Shown here one piece after another: positions 38,281-47,518 of a stretch of 64,000 bases of DNA (the first letter of the stretch is position 1; the number at the start of each line of letters is the position of its first letter). The DNA is from Nocardia sp. (GTDB lineage Bacteria > Actinomycetota > Actinomycetes > Mycobacteriales > Mycobacteriaceae). The notes under the pieces were generated by a model. It saw nothing but the letters and a program-made list of their open reading frames with translations, did not search any database and had not been told where the DNA came from. A program made the translations under genes and the position numbers. Where the stretch lies: assembly GCF_025465275.1 (NCBI RefSeq), contig NZ_JAODNK010000025.1, positions 107,919-171,918 on the forward strand, read 5' to 3'.

Positions 38281-40539
38281 ATGGTTCGTGCGGAGGGCAT
38301 GGGGTTGGAACCGGCGATCGAGTCGGACATAGTCGGCGCGGTGCGCTCGGTGCTGACGGCTGCCTCGGCGCGCTTCGCGGCGGCCTGGGAGACGGCCGGG
38401 GAGCCGCCCACGCTGGCCGAATACCTCCCGGACACACCGGAATTGCGCCGGTTGTGCCTGATCGAGCTCATCAAGGTCGATCTGGAGTACCGGTGGATCC
38501 GCTACGACTTCCCGAAGCGGCTGGCCGACTATCGCGCCGAATACGACGAATTACGTTCCGGGCCTTTGCCACCCGATCTGGCCTACGAGGAGTTCCACGC
38601 GCTGCGCCGGTCCGGGAGATTCCCCGGCGCCGATATCGCCGACAGCGGCTATCCGACGGAAGCCGGTCTCACCCAGGCCGCCTGGGGTGAACGCGACTAT
38701 CGCAGCACGCTGATCGCCCGGCCGCGGGCCCGGGCCGCCTTGGACGGCATCGAAGTCGGTGATCGGGTGGACGATTTCGATCTGCTGGTCGAATTGGGCA
38801 GCGGCGCTTTCGCTCGCGTCTTTTTGGCCCGCCAGCGCTCCATGCAACGTCTGGTGGCGGTGAAGGTTTCGCAGAACCACGGCACCGAATCGGAGACGCT
38901 GGCCCAGCTCGATCACGAGAACATCGTGCGCGTCTTCGATCAGCGGCTGATGGACGAGCGCGAACTCAAATTGATGTACATGCAGTACCTGCCCGGTGGC
39001 ACGCTGTCGAAGGTGCTGAGCCTGGTGCGGCAGCGCCCGTCCGTGGAGCGTTCCGGCGGTCTGCTGCTGGAGGCGGTCGATACGGCCATGCGGGACAAGG
39101 GCGGATTGGTGCCGAGCGAATCGGCCATCCGCTCGGGTATCGCCGCGCAGAGCTGGCCGGAGACCGTGGCGTGGCTGGGCAGCCGGCTGGCCCGGGCGCT
39201 CGACTATGCCGCGGACAACGGTGTGCTGCACCGGGATATCAAGCCCGCCAACGTTCTGCTGACCGCCGACGGCATTCCGAAGCTGGCCGACTTCAATATC
39301 AGTTTCAGCCTGCATGTCGCGGGCACCAGTCCGCTCGCGTATTTCGGTGGCTCGCTCGCCTATATGTCGCCGGAGCAGCTGGCCGCTTGCCATCCGCAAT
39401 TGCCCGATACCGCCGAGGAACTCGACGGCCGCAGCGATATCTTCGCGCTGGGCGTGGTGCTGTGGGAGCTGCTCACCGGGCACCGTCCCTTCGACGACGA
39501 ATCCCACGCGGGCGATTCCGAATCCTCGCTCGAGCGCATGCTGCGGTTGCGGCGGCACGATATCGACCCGCGCTATCTGTCCGAGCTGCCAGCCGACTGC
39601 CCGCCGACACTGTGCCGGGTATTACTGAAATGTCTTGCCCCGCAGCGTGCCGATCGCTGGCCCACCGGTGCGGCGCTGGCACAGCAGCTCGACCTGTGCC
39701 TGGATCAGCGCGCCCGCGATCTGGTGGATCCGCCGCGAAACAGTCTGCGCGCCAAGGTCGGGCCGTGGTCGCTGGTGCTGCTCATCACCGCGGCCAGTTT
39801 CCTGGGTGACTTCCTCGGCATGCTCTACGCGAACCTGCACAACGGCCCGCTGTGGGAGGTGTGGTTCACGCCGGACCAGCGGGTGAAATTGCAGGCGGTC
39901 GGGGCGGGGCTCGCGCTGTTCACCACTCCCGCAGCGATTGTCGTGACCAACTATCTGTGCCGCCGGGCGTTCATCGTCTGGCGCGGACTCCGCAAGGGGC
40001 GCACCTACGATCCGGAAACGCTGGCGCGCGCCCGCCGCGACACCCTGGTGGACGGGGATCGAGTCGCCCTGCTGGCGTTCCTGTGGTGGGTGGTGTCGGC
40101 GGTGGTGGCCGCTGTCGCACTGGAGGCGTACACCGATCTGTCGCCGGGGCAGTTGCTGAATCTGACCGCGACACTGCTGGTTTCGGGCGCCGTCGCGGTC
40201 GCCTACCCATTCTTCCTGGTGACGTTCTTCGTGGTCCGCTGCTTCTATCCGCGGCTGCTCACGCACGGTGAGATCGCCAAGGATCACGAGGCGCTGCGCG
40301 CGCTCGGCCGGCGGTGCACGCGGTATCTGGCGGTGGCAGTGGCGATTCCGCTGATCGGCGTGATCACCAGCCTGCTGTTCCTGACGCCGGACGAGGTGCC
40401 GCTGGCCATCGGCCCGATCAAATGGTTGTGCCTGGCCGGGGTGCTCGGATTCCTCGGCGACTATTGGCTTTTCCGGCAATTGGAGGCGGATCTGCGGGCT
40501 TTCGAGCGCGCGGTCTCCAGCCGCCTGGATTTCCGCTGA
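38281..40539 (+). CDS. Membrane Ser/Thr protein kinase-like protein with DFN motif
   Basis: A 752-residue protein from ATG 38281 with a strong GGAGGAGG site. An N-terminal helical region (1-160) precedes the kinase domain (about 163-440): glycine loop ELGSGAFARV, Lys195 in VAVKVS, HRDIKPANVL at 317-326, DFN at 337-339, and MSPEQ. The metal-binding DFG is replaced by DFN, while HRD and Lys are kept, so activity is possible but altered. An insertion of about 45 residues follows the hinge (RQRPSVERSGG to WPETVAWLG). The C-terminal half has about six membrane spans (about 500-740) instead of an external sensor. No operon partner; convergent with the DUF1707 gene. Confidence 0.88.
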   Translation: MVRAEGMGLEPAIESDIVGAVRSVLTAASARFAAAWETAGEPPTLAEYLPDTPELRRLCLIELIKVDLEYRWIRYDFPKRLADYRAEYDELRSGPLPPDLAYEEFHALRRSGRFPGADIADSGYPTEAGLTQAAWGERDYRSTLIARPRARAALDGIEVGDRVDDFDLLVELGSGAFARVFLARQRSMQRLVAVKVSQNHGTESETLAQLDHENIVRVFDQRLMDERELKLMYMQYLPGGTLSKVLSLVRQRPSVERSGGLLLEAVDTAMRDKGGLVPSESAIRSGIAAQSWPETVAWLGSRLARALDYAADNGVLHRDIKPANVLLTADGIPKLADFNISFSLHVAGTSPLAYFGGSLAYMSPEQLAACHPQLPDTAEELDGRSDIFALGVVLWELLTGHRPFDDESHAGDSESSLERMLRLRRHDIDPRYLSELPADCPPTLCRVLLKCLAPQRADRWPTGAALAQQLDLCLDQRARDLVDPPRNSLRAKVGPWSLVLLITAASFLGDFLGMLYANLHNGPLWEVWFTPDQRVKLQAVGAGLALFTTPAAIVVTNYLCRRAFIVWRGLRKGRTYDPETLARARRDTLVDGDRVALLAFLWWVVSAVVAAVALEAYTDLSPGQLLNLTATLLVSGAVAVAYPFFLVTFFVVRCFYPRLLTHGEIAKDHEALRALGRRCTRYLAVAVAIPLIGVITSLLFLTPDEVPLAIGPIKWLCLAGVLGFLGDYWLFRQLEADLRAFERAVSSRLDFR

Positions 40540-40545
40540 GCGATA

Positions 40546-41025
40546 TCAGCGCAGCAGTAGCAACCAGGCGAACAACAGCAGCCAGGTGCCGCCGGTCGCG
40601 ATCCCGCCGATGGCGAACGCCTTGTCCTCGCGTTTCGCGTCGATGGCGAGAGCCGCCGCACCGAGTGCGACCGCCGGAATAGCGGTGATGCCGCAGATGA
40701 ATCCGAATATGCCGAGCACGAATGCGGTGACGCCCATACCGTTCCACTGCCGCTGCACCCGCTGCCCGTAGAACACCGGCATATTCGCGGAGACCGGCAT
40801 GGGTGCGAGCGGTCGCAGGGGTGGCATCGGCCGCAGCACGGGTAACCCTGTCAGCACGAGATCCAGATCACCGAAGGTGCGGGCATTCAAGGCCTGCCCG
40901 ATGCGCTCGGAGAGTTCGTCGGCGGTGATTCTGCCTTCTTGAAAACTCTGTTTGAGGCCCTCGATCGCACATTCCCGATCGGCATCGCTCGCTCGCAGAT
41001 ATGCGGCATTCCAGTGCGGTTCCAT
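40546..41025 (-). CDS. DUF1707 and DUF4190 small membrane protein
   Basis: A 159-residue protein. The N-terminal DUF1707 motif is LRASDADRECAIEGLKQSFQEGRITADELSERIGQALNARTFGDLDLVLTGLP. A Pro/Met-rich linker follows, then two hydrophobic spans with the DUF4190 pattern (GVTAFVLGIFGFICGITAIPAVALGAAALA). The function is unknown; DUF1707 proteins are widespread in actinobacteria and often fused to membrane or regulatory domains. Ends six bases from the convergent kinase gene. Confidence 0.85.
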   Translation of the reverse strand: MEPHWNAAYLRASDADRECAIEGLKQSFQEGRITADELSERIGQALNARTFGDLDLVLTGLPVLRPMPPLRPLAPMPVSANMPVFYGQRVQRQWNGMGVTAFVLGIFGFICGITAIPAVALGAAALAIDAKREDKAFAIGGIATGGTWLLLFAWLLLLR

Positions 41026-41127
41026 GTGGTTCTCCGTCGAACCCGAAGCGGTGTAACTCTTCTCATCGAGAGTATTCCTCCGGCCGGGCGCGGCGCCGCA
41101 ATCGAGACGGGGACCACAGGGCGGGAT

Positions 41128-41508
41128 TCAGCCCCGGCCGTGCCGCTCCTCGTAGGCCTGCCGAGCGCCGGATTCGCGGGCGCGCTTGGCCGTCTCGGCC
41201 AGCGCCGGATCGAAGCCGTGCTTGATGAGTTTGTTGCGCCGGAACACGTAGGTGAGCGCCACGGTGAAGTAGATGAGCGGTATGTAGAGCAGCGCCATCA
41301 TGGCCGCGCGCATCCACAGCGGCCCCGGGACGAGCAGGAACAGGCAGAGCACCGGAATCATCGGAACGAGCATGCGGAGCAGATAGCGGCGGGTGGCGCC
41401 GGGGCCGATCAGATCATTGCGCACCCAGTCCGACATGGCCGGCGGGAGCGTGCGGCCGCAGATGTAGCCGATCCGCTGCAACAGGGACGGCGTGGTGCTT
41501 TCGGGCAT
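41128..41508 (-). CDS. DUF5313-type small membrane protein
   Basis: A 126-residue protein starting LQRIGYICGRTLPPAMSDWVRNDLIGPGATRRYLLRMLVP, the pattern of DUF5313 proteins of mycobacteria and nocardiae. Two hydrophobic spans (about 46-63 and 66-86) and a basic C-terminus follow. The function is unknown. It lies on the same strand as the DUF1707 gene with a gap of about 100 bases. Confidence 0.75.
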   Translation of the reverse strand: MPESTTPSLLQRIGYICGRTLPPAMSDWVRNDLIGPGATRRYLLRMLVPMIPVLCLFLLVPGPLWMRAAMMALLYIPLIYFTVALTYVFRRNKLIKHGFDPALAETAKRARESGARQAYEERHGRG

Positions 41509-41596
41509 GCGCCCAGCATCCCCGCAGGGAATGGACCGGACAACTTCGGGGGGTCGGCGGCTTTGACGACCCCGGGCGGTCAGGCCACGGTGTGGA

Positions 41597-42058
41597 TCAG
41601 GCCTCGGTGCGCGCGAGGTGGAAGGCGGTGACCTGGGTGACCAGGTTGTGTGTGGAACCCTTCACGGCGAGTTTCACGAACGGCTCGATGGTCTTGCCGA
41701 GCAGTTTTCCGGCCAGGCCGCCGGGCACGCGGTATTCGACGATGGCGTCGATGGTGCAGGATTCCTCGCCCTTGTCGTGGAAGAGGAAGGTGGATTCGAT
41801 TTCGAAGCCCTTGACGGACTTCACGGCAATGGCGAGGCCGGGTTCGTGCCGCACGATCTTGATGGTCGAATGCAGCGATACCGGACCCAGGCCGATGGTG
41901 CCGTCGAAAGTGGCATCGACGCCCTCGGTTTGCTCGGTGAGCGGCTCGAAGGCTTTGATCTCACTGATGAATCGGGGCAGATTCCGGTAATCGTTGACGT
42001 AGGCGAAGGCCGATTCGGCCGACGCGGCGCATTCCGCGACGATCTTGACTTCGGTCAT
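41597..42058 (-). CDS. SRPBCC (START-like) lipid-binding-fold protein
   Basis: A 153-residue protein from ATG 42058. The N-terminus VKIVAECAASAESAFAYVNDYRNLPRFISEIKAFEPL is the START-like/polyketide-cyclase family opening. Beta strands and a long C-terminal helix (LAGKLLGKTIEPFVKLAVKGSTHNLVTQVTAFHL) complete the fold. It would bind a hydrophobic ligand; no catalytic residue can be named. It follows copD by 78 bases on the same strand. Confidence 0.85.
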   Translation of the reverse strand: MTEVKIVAECAASAESAFAYVNDYRNLPRFISEIKAFEPLTEQTEGVDATFDGTIGLGPVSLHSTIKIVRHEPGLAIAVKSVKGFEIESTFLFHDKGEESCTIDAIVEYRVPGGLAGKLLGKTIEPFVKLAVKGSTHNLVTQVTAFHLARTEA

Positions 42059-42136
42059 GCGCACGACAGTAACTCGTTCCAATTCAATGCGCAGACCATG
42101 AGGTGAGGGCCACATTCGGACCCCACCGGCCGATTC

Positions 42137-43105
42137 CTACGCGGTGACCGCCAGCGTGGCCGCCAGACCGAACACCACCGCCATCAACAGCACTTCGAAA
42201 ATCGCACGGCGCAAAGAGGATTCCGCGTCCATACGGTGCTCGGTGGCCAGCGGCACCCAGGTGCGCCGCCACCACCAGCCCATGGCCAGCAACGCGACCA
42301 GGATCACGGTCTTCGCCAGCAGGATCCGGCCGTACCCGGTGGTGACGAACGGGGTCAGCCCGCCGAGGCGGACCAGTCCGTTCACCACACCGGTGCCGGT
42401 CACGATCGCCGCCAGCGGCGCCGCCCAGCGCGAATAGCGGGGGAGCAGCACCGCCCATTCGCCGCGGGTGCGGACGGTCAGCGCCAGGGCCAGCAGCACC
42501 CCGAACCACGCCGACGCGGCCAGCGCGTGCACCGCCCCCAGCACCGAACCGAATGTCTGCTGCGACATATGCCCGGTGATCGGGCGCAGCGCCAGCGTGA
42601 CCGCCGTGAACACCAGCACCAGATCCGCCGTCACCCGATCCGCGTTGCGAAAACCGAAGGCGCTGTACACCGCCACCGCGCCACTGCCGATGAGCAGCGC
42701 GATACCGATCTGGCCGCCGCTCACGGTGGTGAGGTAGTCGCCGAACTGCCCGGCGCCCAGCCGGGCCACCGGAATGCCCTGCACCTCACCGGCTTCCAGC
42801 ACCAGCATGGTGAATTCCATGGCGGTCCAGAGGCCGGCGACCACGGTGAGCGTCTGCCACGGCGGCGCCAATCGCTCGGACAGTCGCGGCAGTGCGGCCA
42901 GTCCGAGCACGGTGGCGCCCGCGCAGTCGGCGAGCACCCGCACGGAGGCCTCCGCCTGGACGGGATCGCTCGCCGCCAGTATCCAGGCCAGCAGCGCACC
43001 GCCCAGGCCGAGCGGAACGATCAGCAGCAGTAGCCATCTCAGTGAGCTGCTGCCGCCGGTCGTCCCGCGCTCCCGGCGACGATCGGTGCGGTCCGATCGA
43101 TTCAC
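42137..43105 (-). CDS. copD: CopD-family copper resistance/import membrane protein
   Basis: A 322-residue protein from GTG 43105, which overlaps the copC stop (GTGA). About eight hydrophobic spans. CopD features include LRPITGHMSQQTFGSVLGAVHALAASAWFGVLLAL (conserved His in GH and VHALAASAWFG) and RYSRWAAPLAAIVTGTGVVNG. Together with CopC it moves copper across the membrane, import in well-studied cases. Co-translated with copC and ycnI in this cluster. Confidence 0.9.
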   Translation of the reverse strand: MNRSDRTDRRRERGTTGGSSSLRWLLLLIVPLGLGGALLAWILAASDPVQAEASVRVLADCAGATVLGLAALPRLSERLAPPWQTLTVVAGLWTAMEFTMLVLEAGEVQGIPVARLGAGQFGDYLTTVSGGQIGIALLIGSGAVAVYSAFGFRNADRVTADLVLVFTAVTLALRPITGHMSQQTFGSVLGAVHALAASAWFGVLLALALTVRTRGEWAVLLPRYSRWAAPLAAIVTGTGVVNGLVRLGGLTPFVTTGYGRILLAKTVILVALLAMGWWWRRTWVPLATEHRMDAESSLRRAIFEVLLMAVVFGLAATLAVTA

Positions 43106-43638
43106 TTGCGCTGCTTGCCCCGCCCGCCCAGCAGTGCGAACGCCAGGCCGCCGCCGAACAGCACCACCGCACCGACGATGAACACCCACAGCGGGACCCC
43201 GCCGTCGGAACCGCCGCCGGATTTGGCGGCGGAGTCCGCCTTCGGGCCCGGGGTTCCGGTGCCCGCCTTGGTGAGCGTGAAGGTGCGGGTGCCGCTGACC
43301 GGATGCCCGTCGGCGGAGGTGACCCGGTAGGCGATCTTGTAATCGCCGACCGGACCCAGCTCACCGACCTCGATGCTGATCGTCTGACCGTCCACCTTGG
43401 GCTGGCCCTTGGACCACAGATTGCCGTCCGGGCCGGTGACCGTCATGGACGGATAGCTGGTCTGCAGCGCCTCGTTGAAGGTGACGCTGGCGGTCGCCGG
43501 CGAGGTGTCGATGTGCGCACCGTTCTCCGGGCTGGAACCGATGGGCACCGAATGCGCGCTTGCCACACCGCTGCCCAGCAGGGCGAAACCGGTGACGAGC
43601 AGGCCGGCGACCAGACCGGCGAGCAGCTTGCGGGTCAT
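43102..43638 (-). CDS. copC: CopC-family copper-binding protein, membrane-anchored
   Basis: A 178-residue exported protein. The signal peptide ends at VASA, leaving His at the mature N-terminus (AHSVPIGSSPENG), as needed for Cu(II) binding. The second ligand region is SADGHPVSGTRTF. A Gly/Ser linker and a C-terminal membrane anchor (LWVFIVGAVVLFGGGLAFALL) follow. Overlaps ycnI by four bases and copD by four. Confidence 0.92.
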   Translation of the reverse strand: MTRKLLAGLVAGLLVTGFALLGSGVASAHSVPIGSSPENGAHIDTSPATASVTFNEALQTSYPSMTVTGPDGNLWSKGQPKVDGQTISIEVGELGPVGDYKIAYRVTSADGHPVSGTRTFTLTKAGTGTPGPKADSAAKSGGGSDGGVPLWVFIVGAVVLFGGGLAFALLGGRGKQRK

Positions 43639-44285
43639 GACTTGCGACCGCGGATCACGCTGCCCAGCCCCAGTGCCGCACCCAGTGCGCCGAGCGCCAG
43701 GCCGACGCCGCCGAGCCAGCGCGCGGTGGTGTCGGTGTTGTCGGCGGCCGCGGTGACGGCGACAGCACCGTCGCCGTCATCGTCGCCGCCCTTGCCCACC
43801 GCCAGGGTCAGGGTCGGGGCGGGGTGCTCCGGCTCGCTGCCGTCCGCATTGTTCTTCTGATCCCAGACCACGACATTGCCGTCGCTGTAGGTCTGGGTGG
43901 CCGGGAAGCTGACCGTCTCTTGCTTGGGCAGGGCCACCGACAGCACGAAACGCTGGAACTGGCCCGGCGCCACGCCCGGATTGCCCGGGTTGGCTGTCCA
44001 GGTGGCGGTGACGGCCTCGCCCTTGTCGTTCTTGTCGATCTTCTCGGTCCAGCCCACCAGCGGTTCGGTGCTGGCGCTCTTCAGATTCGGCAGGGCGACA
44101 CTGAGTTTCGTGGTGGAGGCGGTGACCGATTCGGTCGGCACCTTGAAGGTGGCGACCGAATAGCCGCCCTGCGTCGCGCCCGGGGCATCGACGGTGACAT
44201 GTGCGGAGGCGACGCCCGCACCCAGCAGCGTGAGGGAGGCGGCGGCGACGGTGGTGCCCAGGGCACGCGAAGGAGAGATGTGCAT
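43635..44285 (-). CDS. YcnI-like (DUF1775) exported copper-binding protein
   Basis: A 216-residue protein. The signal peptide ends VASA and the mature chain starts with His (AHVTVDAPGA), the first residue of the Cu-binding site in YcnI. The DUF1775 beta-sandwich continues with ATFKVPTES and VGWTEKID. A C-terminal acidic stretch and membrane anchor end in RGRKS. YcnI and CopC encoded side by side is a known copper-handling arrangement. Preceded by the small membrane protein gene. Confidence 0.9.
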   Translation of the reverse strand: MHISPSRALGTTVAAASLTLLGAGVASAHVTVDAPGATQGGYSVATFKVPTESVTASTTKLSVALPNLKSASTEPLVGWTEKIDKNDKGEAVTATWTANPGNPGVAPGQFQRFVLSVALPKQETVSFPATQTYSDGNVVVWDQKNNADGSEPEHPAPTLTLAVGKGGDDDGDGAVAVTAAADNTDTTARWLGGVGLALGALGAALGLGSVIRGRKS

Positions 44286-44333
44286 GAGTGAATGGCCTCT
44301 TCTGGCAAAAGGATTACGGGTGAGGGGGAGTTG

Positions 44334-44852
44334 TCACACCGCAACCGGTGGGGCGCGCGAACCGTTCGCGCCCAGGGCGAGCAGCCCCTTCGCCTCCGCC
44401 GCGACCGTAGCCCAGCGCCCGGCCAGGGATGGTACGGGCAGACCGGCCGGTCGAGTGAGGACCGCCCGGACCGTCTGCGAGACAAGCACATACAGCCGCT
44501 CGGCCACCAGAATCATGACGGCGAAGACGAGCGCGGCCACGGTGTGCGCCGCTGCCATGACGCCGGTACCCATGAAATCCATTGCCCCCGCGGCATGCCC
44601 GTGCTGCGTCAGGCCGCCCAGTGCCACATGGCAGACGGGCTGACCCAGCACCATGAGCACGGGCAGGGTGACGGGGGAGTGCACCGCCGCGGCCACCGCA
44701 CCGATGACCGCGGCGGCCAGCAGCAGCAGCGTCAGCCCCGTCGAACCCGGATGGCCGCCACCCGCCGTACCGTGGGCCGCCACCGCCAGCACCGCCATGG
44801 TCACGCCCGCGAGACAACCACGGACAGTGCTGGATTCGGCGCGGCGGTGCAT
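44334..44852 (-). CDS. Small membrane protein of the copper cluster
   Basis: A 172-residue protein with four or five hydrophobic segments and several His in or near them (VAAHGTAGGGH, VCHVALGGLTQHGHAAG, AAAHTVAALVF). His-rich spans next to ycnI-copC-copD suggest metal handling, but this is inference; no family is recognised. It ends 48 bases before ycnI and starts 10 bases after the DUF6474-like gene, so it belongs to the same transcription unit. Confidence 0.75.
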   Translation of the reverse strand: MHRRAESSTVRGCLAGVTMAVLAVAAHGTAGGGHPGSTGLTLLLLAAAVIGAVAAAVHSPVTLPVLMVLGQPVCHVALGGLTQHGHAAGAMDFMGTGVMAAAHTVAALVFAVMILVAERLYVLVSQTVRAVLTRPAGLPVPSLAGRWATVAAEAKGLLALGANGSRAPPVAV

Positions 44853-44862
44853 CGGATACGGC

Positions 44863-45504
44863 TCAGTTCACGCCGAGACGCGCGAGCACATCGGCTTCGA
44901 GGCCGGAGAGCTCGTTGGAGATCGACGCGTGCACGGCACGACGCCGCTGCACCGGCATCTGCGCGGTCGTGCGAATCGCGGCCGACAGGCTGTCGAGGCG
45001 ATCGCGCGAGGCGGCCACGAACTTCTTGGTGTCGACGTCCTGCGGATTCTTGCGCTCGACATCGGCGAGCGTGGTCTCCACATTCACCAGTCGCGCCTGC
45101 AATTTCGCACCGGGCCCGGCGAATTCACCGAGCTGGCTCACGCCGACGCCCAGCTGCTGCGCCCGCCGGGTATCGAGCTGCCCGCGCACGAACGTCGCAC
45201 CGCGGTAGGCGAGCGGCGCCAGCACCGGCAGCAGAATCCGCGCCACACCCAGATACTTGCGCACCTGTGCGGCACTGAACAGATCCCGCTCGGCCTTGGC
45301 GGCCACCTTCAGCGCGGCCTTCTCCTCGGCCTGGAACTTGGAGATCTCCGCCTTCGCGACCTTCCGCTGCGTCCGCGCCTCGCCACGATGCCGCTTGCGC
45401 TCGTTGCGCGCCCCGAGCTTGGCCTCCATACCGGCCTTGTGCTTCAGCGCCTTGGCCTCGGCCCGCCGCCCGACCTTCTTCTTGCGCTTGGTGAACAACC
45501 CCAT
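44863..45504 (-). CDS. DUF6474-like basic helical protein
   Basis: A 213-residue protein, extremely basic at the N-terminus (MGLFTKRKKKVGRRAEAKALKHK), then a coiled-coil stretch rich in Lys, Ala and Glu (about 30-80). One moderately hydrophobic segment (YLGVARILLPVLAPLAYRG) and a helical C-terminal domain follow. Similar proteins are common in Nocardia and Mycobacterium and are named DUF6474. The function is unknown. It is first in a minus-strand run towards the copper genes. Confidence 0.75.
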   Translation of the reverse strand: MGLFTKRKKKVGRRAEAKALKHKAGMEAKLGARNERKRHRGEARTQRKVAKAEISKFQAEEKAALKVAAKAERDLFSAAQVRKYLGVARILLPVLAPLAYRGATFVRGQLDTRRAQQLGVGVSQLGEFAGPGAKLQARLVNVETTLADVERKNPQDVDTKKFVAASRDRLDSLSAAIRTTAQMPVQRRRAVHASISNELSGLEADVLARLGVN

Positions 45505-45868
45505 AGATGGCCTCCGTCATGCTGGTTCGCCATGGCAGCACAGGGCCGGGGGAAGTGCCTGTCCGCCCATGAAACACAGTTTGCGCTCACCCTAACGGGT
45601 GTCAAACGCGAACCGCGACCGCCGTGCCTGTTTCTGTCCCGCCTCCCCGGAACTTTTGCCGCACGCCAGCGACGGGGAGACCGCCGTCGCGGACCGGCGG
45701 TTGCAAGGTGGCCAAAGTTCGAGGTGGCTGGGGAGTTACCCGCATCTCGCGAAATCAGTTGGTCGCTCTCCTCTTTTGCGGGGGTTCGGGGGCGGAGCCC
45801 CCGTAATGAATCCGCGCTGTGACGGGGCGACGGGTTCTGCTGTCACAGGGTGAGTTCATACTTCAACG
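45505..45868. other. Divergent intergenic region with small GC hairpin
   Basis: 364 bases between the DUF6474-like and nuclease genes. A hairpin CGGGGGC-GGA-GCCCCCG is at 45787-45803. No gene is seen: the short open frames lack ribosome sites. Confidence 0.5.
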
Positions 45869-47518
45869 GTGTATTCGGGCATCGGTGACCATGGCGAGCG
45901 GGCCGCGTTTCTGGACGCGCGGGCCCTGATCGGCTGCCGGCACCGGCTGCTGCTGGACTCCAGCCATCCGCAGGTGCTGACCGGAGTGATCGAGGACGCC
46001 GGCGTACAGCAGCGGCGGGAGGCGGCGGCCGCGCATCGGATCCAGGTGCGGGACACGCTGGTCGGAGCCAATCCGGAACTCTGGACGGTGATCGAGCCGG
46101 GCCAGTCCGCGGGCCGCCGCGCCGAGGCGACCATGCGCGCCATGGAGGCCGGGGCGGAACGCATCTGGGGCGGATTGCTACCGCAGGAGGCCGATACCGG
46201 CCGCCGCGGTGGCTGCGAAATCCTCTGGCGCGACGCCGATCGCGGCGGGTACATCCCCATCGTGGTGGTCAATCACAAGGTGACCGATCCGCGTCAGCCC
46301 GACCCGGCCGACTTCCACCCGATGACGAGCAGCCTCTACGACTGGCGCCCGAAGTCCGACCGCAATGTGCGGACCCGTCCGCAGCCGCGTGATCAGCAGC
46401 GCCTCGCGCACCTGTATCGCATGCTGCAGCGGCACGGCCTGGCCAGCCCGTCGCTGGCGGGCGGCGCCATCGGTTACGCCTTCGACCGCATTCTGATTCA
46501 CGATCTGGGCCCGATTCTCGACGATTACGACCGCCGCTACGCCGACCGCATCGCGGTGGTGCGCGGTGAACTGCCGACCGTCCCGTCCAAGGTCCCCGAG
46601 TGCCGCCAGTGCCCCTGGTACACCCGCGCTCCCGAGGAGGGCGGTCAGAGCTGTGAGAAGTGGCTGGTCGCGCATCGCGATGTGAGCCTGGTGGCCCCGG
46701 GCGCCCGGTCCGAGGTACTACGCCGCCACGGCGTCGACACCATCGACGATCTGGCCGCCTGGACCGGCGACGCACCGGACGACTGGCATTTCGAGCTGTT
46801 CACCGAAACCGTTGTCACCGCCCGCGCCTGGGCCACCGGCGCACCCCTGGTCCGCCGGGTGGAGCGGGTGCAGGTGCAGCGCGCCGACGTCGAGGTGGAC
46901 GTGGACCTGGAGAGCTATCAGGAGCACGGCGCCTACCTGTGGGGCACCCTGCTGGACGGCGTCTACCGCCCCTTCGTCACCTGGGATCCACTACCCACCC
47001 AGGACGAGGGCCGCTCCTTCGCCGAGTTCTGGACCTGGCTCATGGAGATCCGCGCCGACGCCGCCGCGACGGGCAGAACGTTTGCCGCGTACTGCTATTC
47101 GCGCACCGCCGAGGACAAGTGGCTGTACGAGTCGGCGCGCCGCTTTGCCGGCATGCCCGGTATCCCGACCGAGCGGGAGATTCAGAAGTTCGTCGACGGC
47201 CCGCAGTGGGTGGACATGTTCCAGGCCGTCTCCGAGCAGTTCATCTGCCCGAACGGCAAGGGCCTCAAGAAGATCGCCCCGGTCGCGGGCTTCTCCTGGC
47301 GCGACCCGGAAGCCGGCGGCGAAGCGTCCATGAGCTGGTACCGGCTGGGCGTCGGCTACGACGGCGGCGAACCGGTCATGTCGCAGCGCACCCGCATCCT
47401 CGAGTACAACGAGGACGACGTGCAGGCCACAAAGGTATTGCGAGACTGGATGACGGACCGGGCAGATGCCGAGGTTCCCGGCATCGCCGATTTCGCGGGA
47501 CGTAATATCGCGTCGTGA
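45869..47518 (+). CDS. TM0106-family RecB-like nuclease
   Basis: A 549-residue predicted nuclease from GTG 45869. The N-terminal PD-(D/E)XK region is recognisable at ILWRD and IPIVVVNHKVTD (Lys after a hydrophobic strand). A helix-hairpin-helix-like part (SEVLRRHGVDTIDDLAAWTG) and a C-terminal RNase H-like domain follow, with VDVDLES, YCYSRTAEDKWLYESARRF and ILEYNEDDVQATKVLRDWM as likely metal-binding acids. Cys23, Cys245, Cys248 and Cys262 could hold an iron-sulphur cluster as in Cas4 and AddB; this is inference. Coupled to htpG by a GTGA overlap. Confidence 0.85.
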   Translation: MYSGIGDHGERAAFLDARALIGCRHRLLLDSSHPQVLTGVIEDAGVQQRREAAAAHRIQVRDTLVGANPELWTVIEPGQSAGRRAEATMRAMEAGAERIWGGLLPQEADTGRRGGCEILWRDADRGGYIPIVVVNHKVTDPRQPDPADFHPMTSSLYDWRPKSDRNVRTRPQPRDQQRLAHLYRMLQRHGLASPSLAGGAIGYAFDRILIHDLGPILDDYDRRYADRIAVVRGELPTVPSKVPECRQCPWYTRAPEEGGQSCEKWLVAHRDVSLVAPGARSEVLRRHGVDTIDDLAAWTGDAPDDWHFELFTETVVTARAWATGAPLVRRVERVQVQRADVEVDVDLESYQEHGAYLWGTLLDGVYRPFVTWDPLPTQDEGRSFAEFWTWLMEIRADAAATGRTFAAYCYSRTAEDKWLYESARRFAGMPGIPTEREIQKFVDGPQWVDMFQAVSEQFICPNGKGLKKIAPVAGFSWRDPEAGGEASMSWYRLGVGYDGGEPVMSQRTRILEYNEDDVQATKVLRDWMTDRADAEVPGIADFAGRNIAS

